Assembly: GCF_963678975.1 (NCBI RefSeq)
Contig: NC_089280.1
Coordinates: forward strand, 15,203,280-15,267,279
From: Dysidea avara
Lineage: Eukaryota > Porifera > Demospongiae > Dictyoceratida > Dysideidae
Direction: 5' to 3'
DNA length: 64,000 nt
The notes below the pieces were generated by a model. The model had not been told where the DNA came from. It worked only from the letters and a program-made list of their open reading frames with translations, and did no database searches. Positions 63,242-64,000 of this stretch are shown piece after piece. Position 1 is the stretch's first letter. Every line of letters begins with the position of its first letter. A program made the position numbers and the translations under genes.

Positions 63242-64000
63242 GTAAGTTATGATTTAATAGGACTGTGCTATTATCGTTCTCACTATAATCATGTTTCACA
63301 TCCCAAGTTCTTTACTGCTTGTTTTGTACTGCTTTTTTTCCTCCACTCTTCTCTTTTCCATCCACACTTTTTATGCATGACTGTTCCACCAATTTACATG
63401 GTAGTGTGTTGTGCGGTCCGAGAAGTTGGCACACTACACAAAATATAGAAGGAAAAATACAAAAGTTAATTTTGAAGCCTTTACTAACATCTGGAGCAAT
63501 TTCACTGAAATTGTACTGAAGGTATAAGAATTGAAAAGGTTAGGAGGAAGAGAAGCCGAGAAGGTAGCACAGAACTACATGCATAATCACATTATTGTGC
63601 TTATAAAAAAGTGCTATAATACCAAATTCATAATCTGGTTGCCTTGAACTTGAAGGCAACCAGAAGGCAATATTATAGGAATTTATAGCTACCGAGTATT
63701 ATAAAATGTGAAAAACCAATAAGCATTCAATTGGTATTTGTAATAAAATTTCAAGACAAGGTCATGATTATAGCTCAAATGTTTTGTGGTTGAAGAAAGT
63801 AAATTAGACAGAGTTCTAACACAAAGCCAAACCTGGTGCCTTGGTAGTATTGGTCAGATATAACCAAGCCCTAATGTGCCTTCAGTATGATCCTAAATGC
63901 TTCCAATAATAGCTGCAAAATATATATATTTTTAAAATTCAGTGGAATTTTTGACTGACTGACTGACTGACTGACTGACTGACTGACTGACTGACTGACT
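63242..64000 (+). other. CRAT intron to the window end, with a family R 5' fragment
   Basis: At about 63830-64000 it carries GCCTTGGTAGTATTGGTCAG and an uninterrupted CTGA run from about 63953 to the window edge. A short inverted pair (CTGGTTGCC / GGCAACCAG) lies near 63637-63663. No exon was seen. Confidence 0.55.

Overview
The window is nuclear DNA from an early-branching animal. A demosponge (Amphimedon-like) fits best, but I cannot name the species. The evidence is AT-rich sequence, many 46-60 bp GT-AG introns beside a few kilobase-size ones, and only metazoan-type genes: protein kinase N with HR1 repeats, an MEGF8/attractin-type receptor, DEG/ENaC channels and ER mannosidase I. No prokaryotic, viral or retrovirus-like element was recognised. 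Mobile DNA is LINE fragments, hAT-like, piggyBac-like and TA-flanked short DNA elements, and fold-back elements.

Layout. 1-1089 is a LINE reverse transcriptase fragment (minus). 1469-2566 (+) is a four-exon ciliary microtubule inner protein of the CIMIP2/FAM166 family with an RFX X-box-like site about 100 bp upstream. 2649-4725 (-) is MAN1B1. 6583-23139 (+) is a full PKN kinase in 21 coding exons. 24022-25929 (-) is DEG/ENaC channel copy 1. 26-28.9 kb is a nest of short DNA elements. 28964-39287 (-) is an MEGF8/attractin-like gene whose 4.4 kb intron holds several elements. 39502-40002 (+) is a 5' fragment of an ARM-FN3 gene. 40-43.7 kb is a broken copy of the PKN 3' half. 43923-45775 (-) is DEG/ENaC copy 2. 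46097-54101 (+) is the full ARM-FN3 gene, a family I do not recognise. 54.1-59.8 kb is intergenic and repeat-rich. 59870 to the window end (+) is the 5' part of a carnitine O-acetyltransferase gene.

The main structural result is a tandem segmental duplication. The order PKN 3' half, DEG/ENaC, MEGF8, ARM-FN3 5' end occurs at about 21.1-40.0 kb and again at about 40.0-47.4 kb, but the second copy lacks MEGF8. The junction lies near 40,002. The DEG/ENaC copies stayed very similar while the PKN copy decayed. Each channel copy carries one different small frame-breaking insertion. Losing MEGF8 left DEG/ENaC copy 2 head-to-head with ARM-FN3, with a GC-rich inverted repeat between them. The second region of interest is a set of roughly 1 kb repeats ending in very long hairpins whose arms match within a copy but differ between copies.

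All exon models were read by eye from splice sites, reading frame and remembered family sequences. Transcript data would be needed to confirm them.
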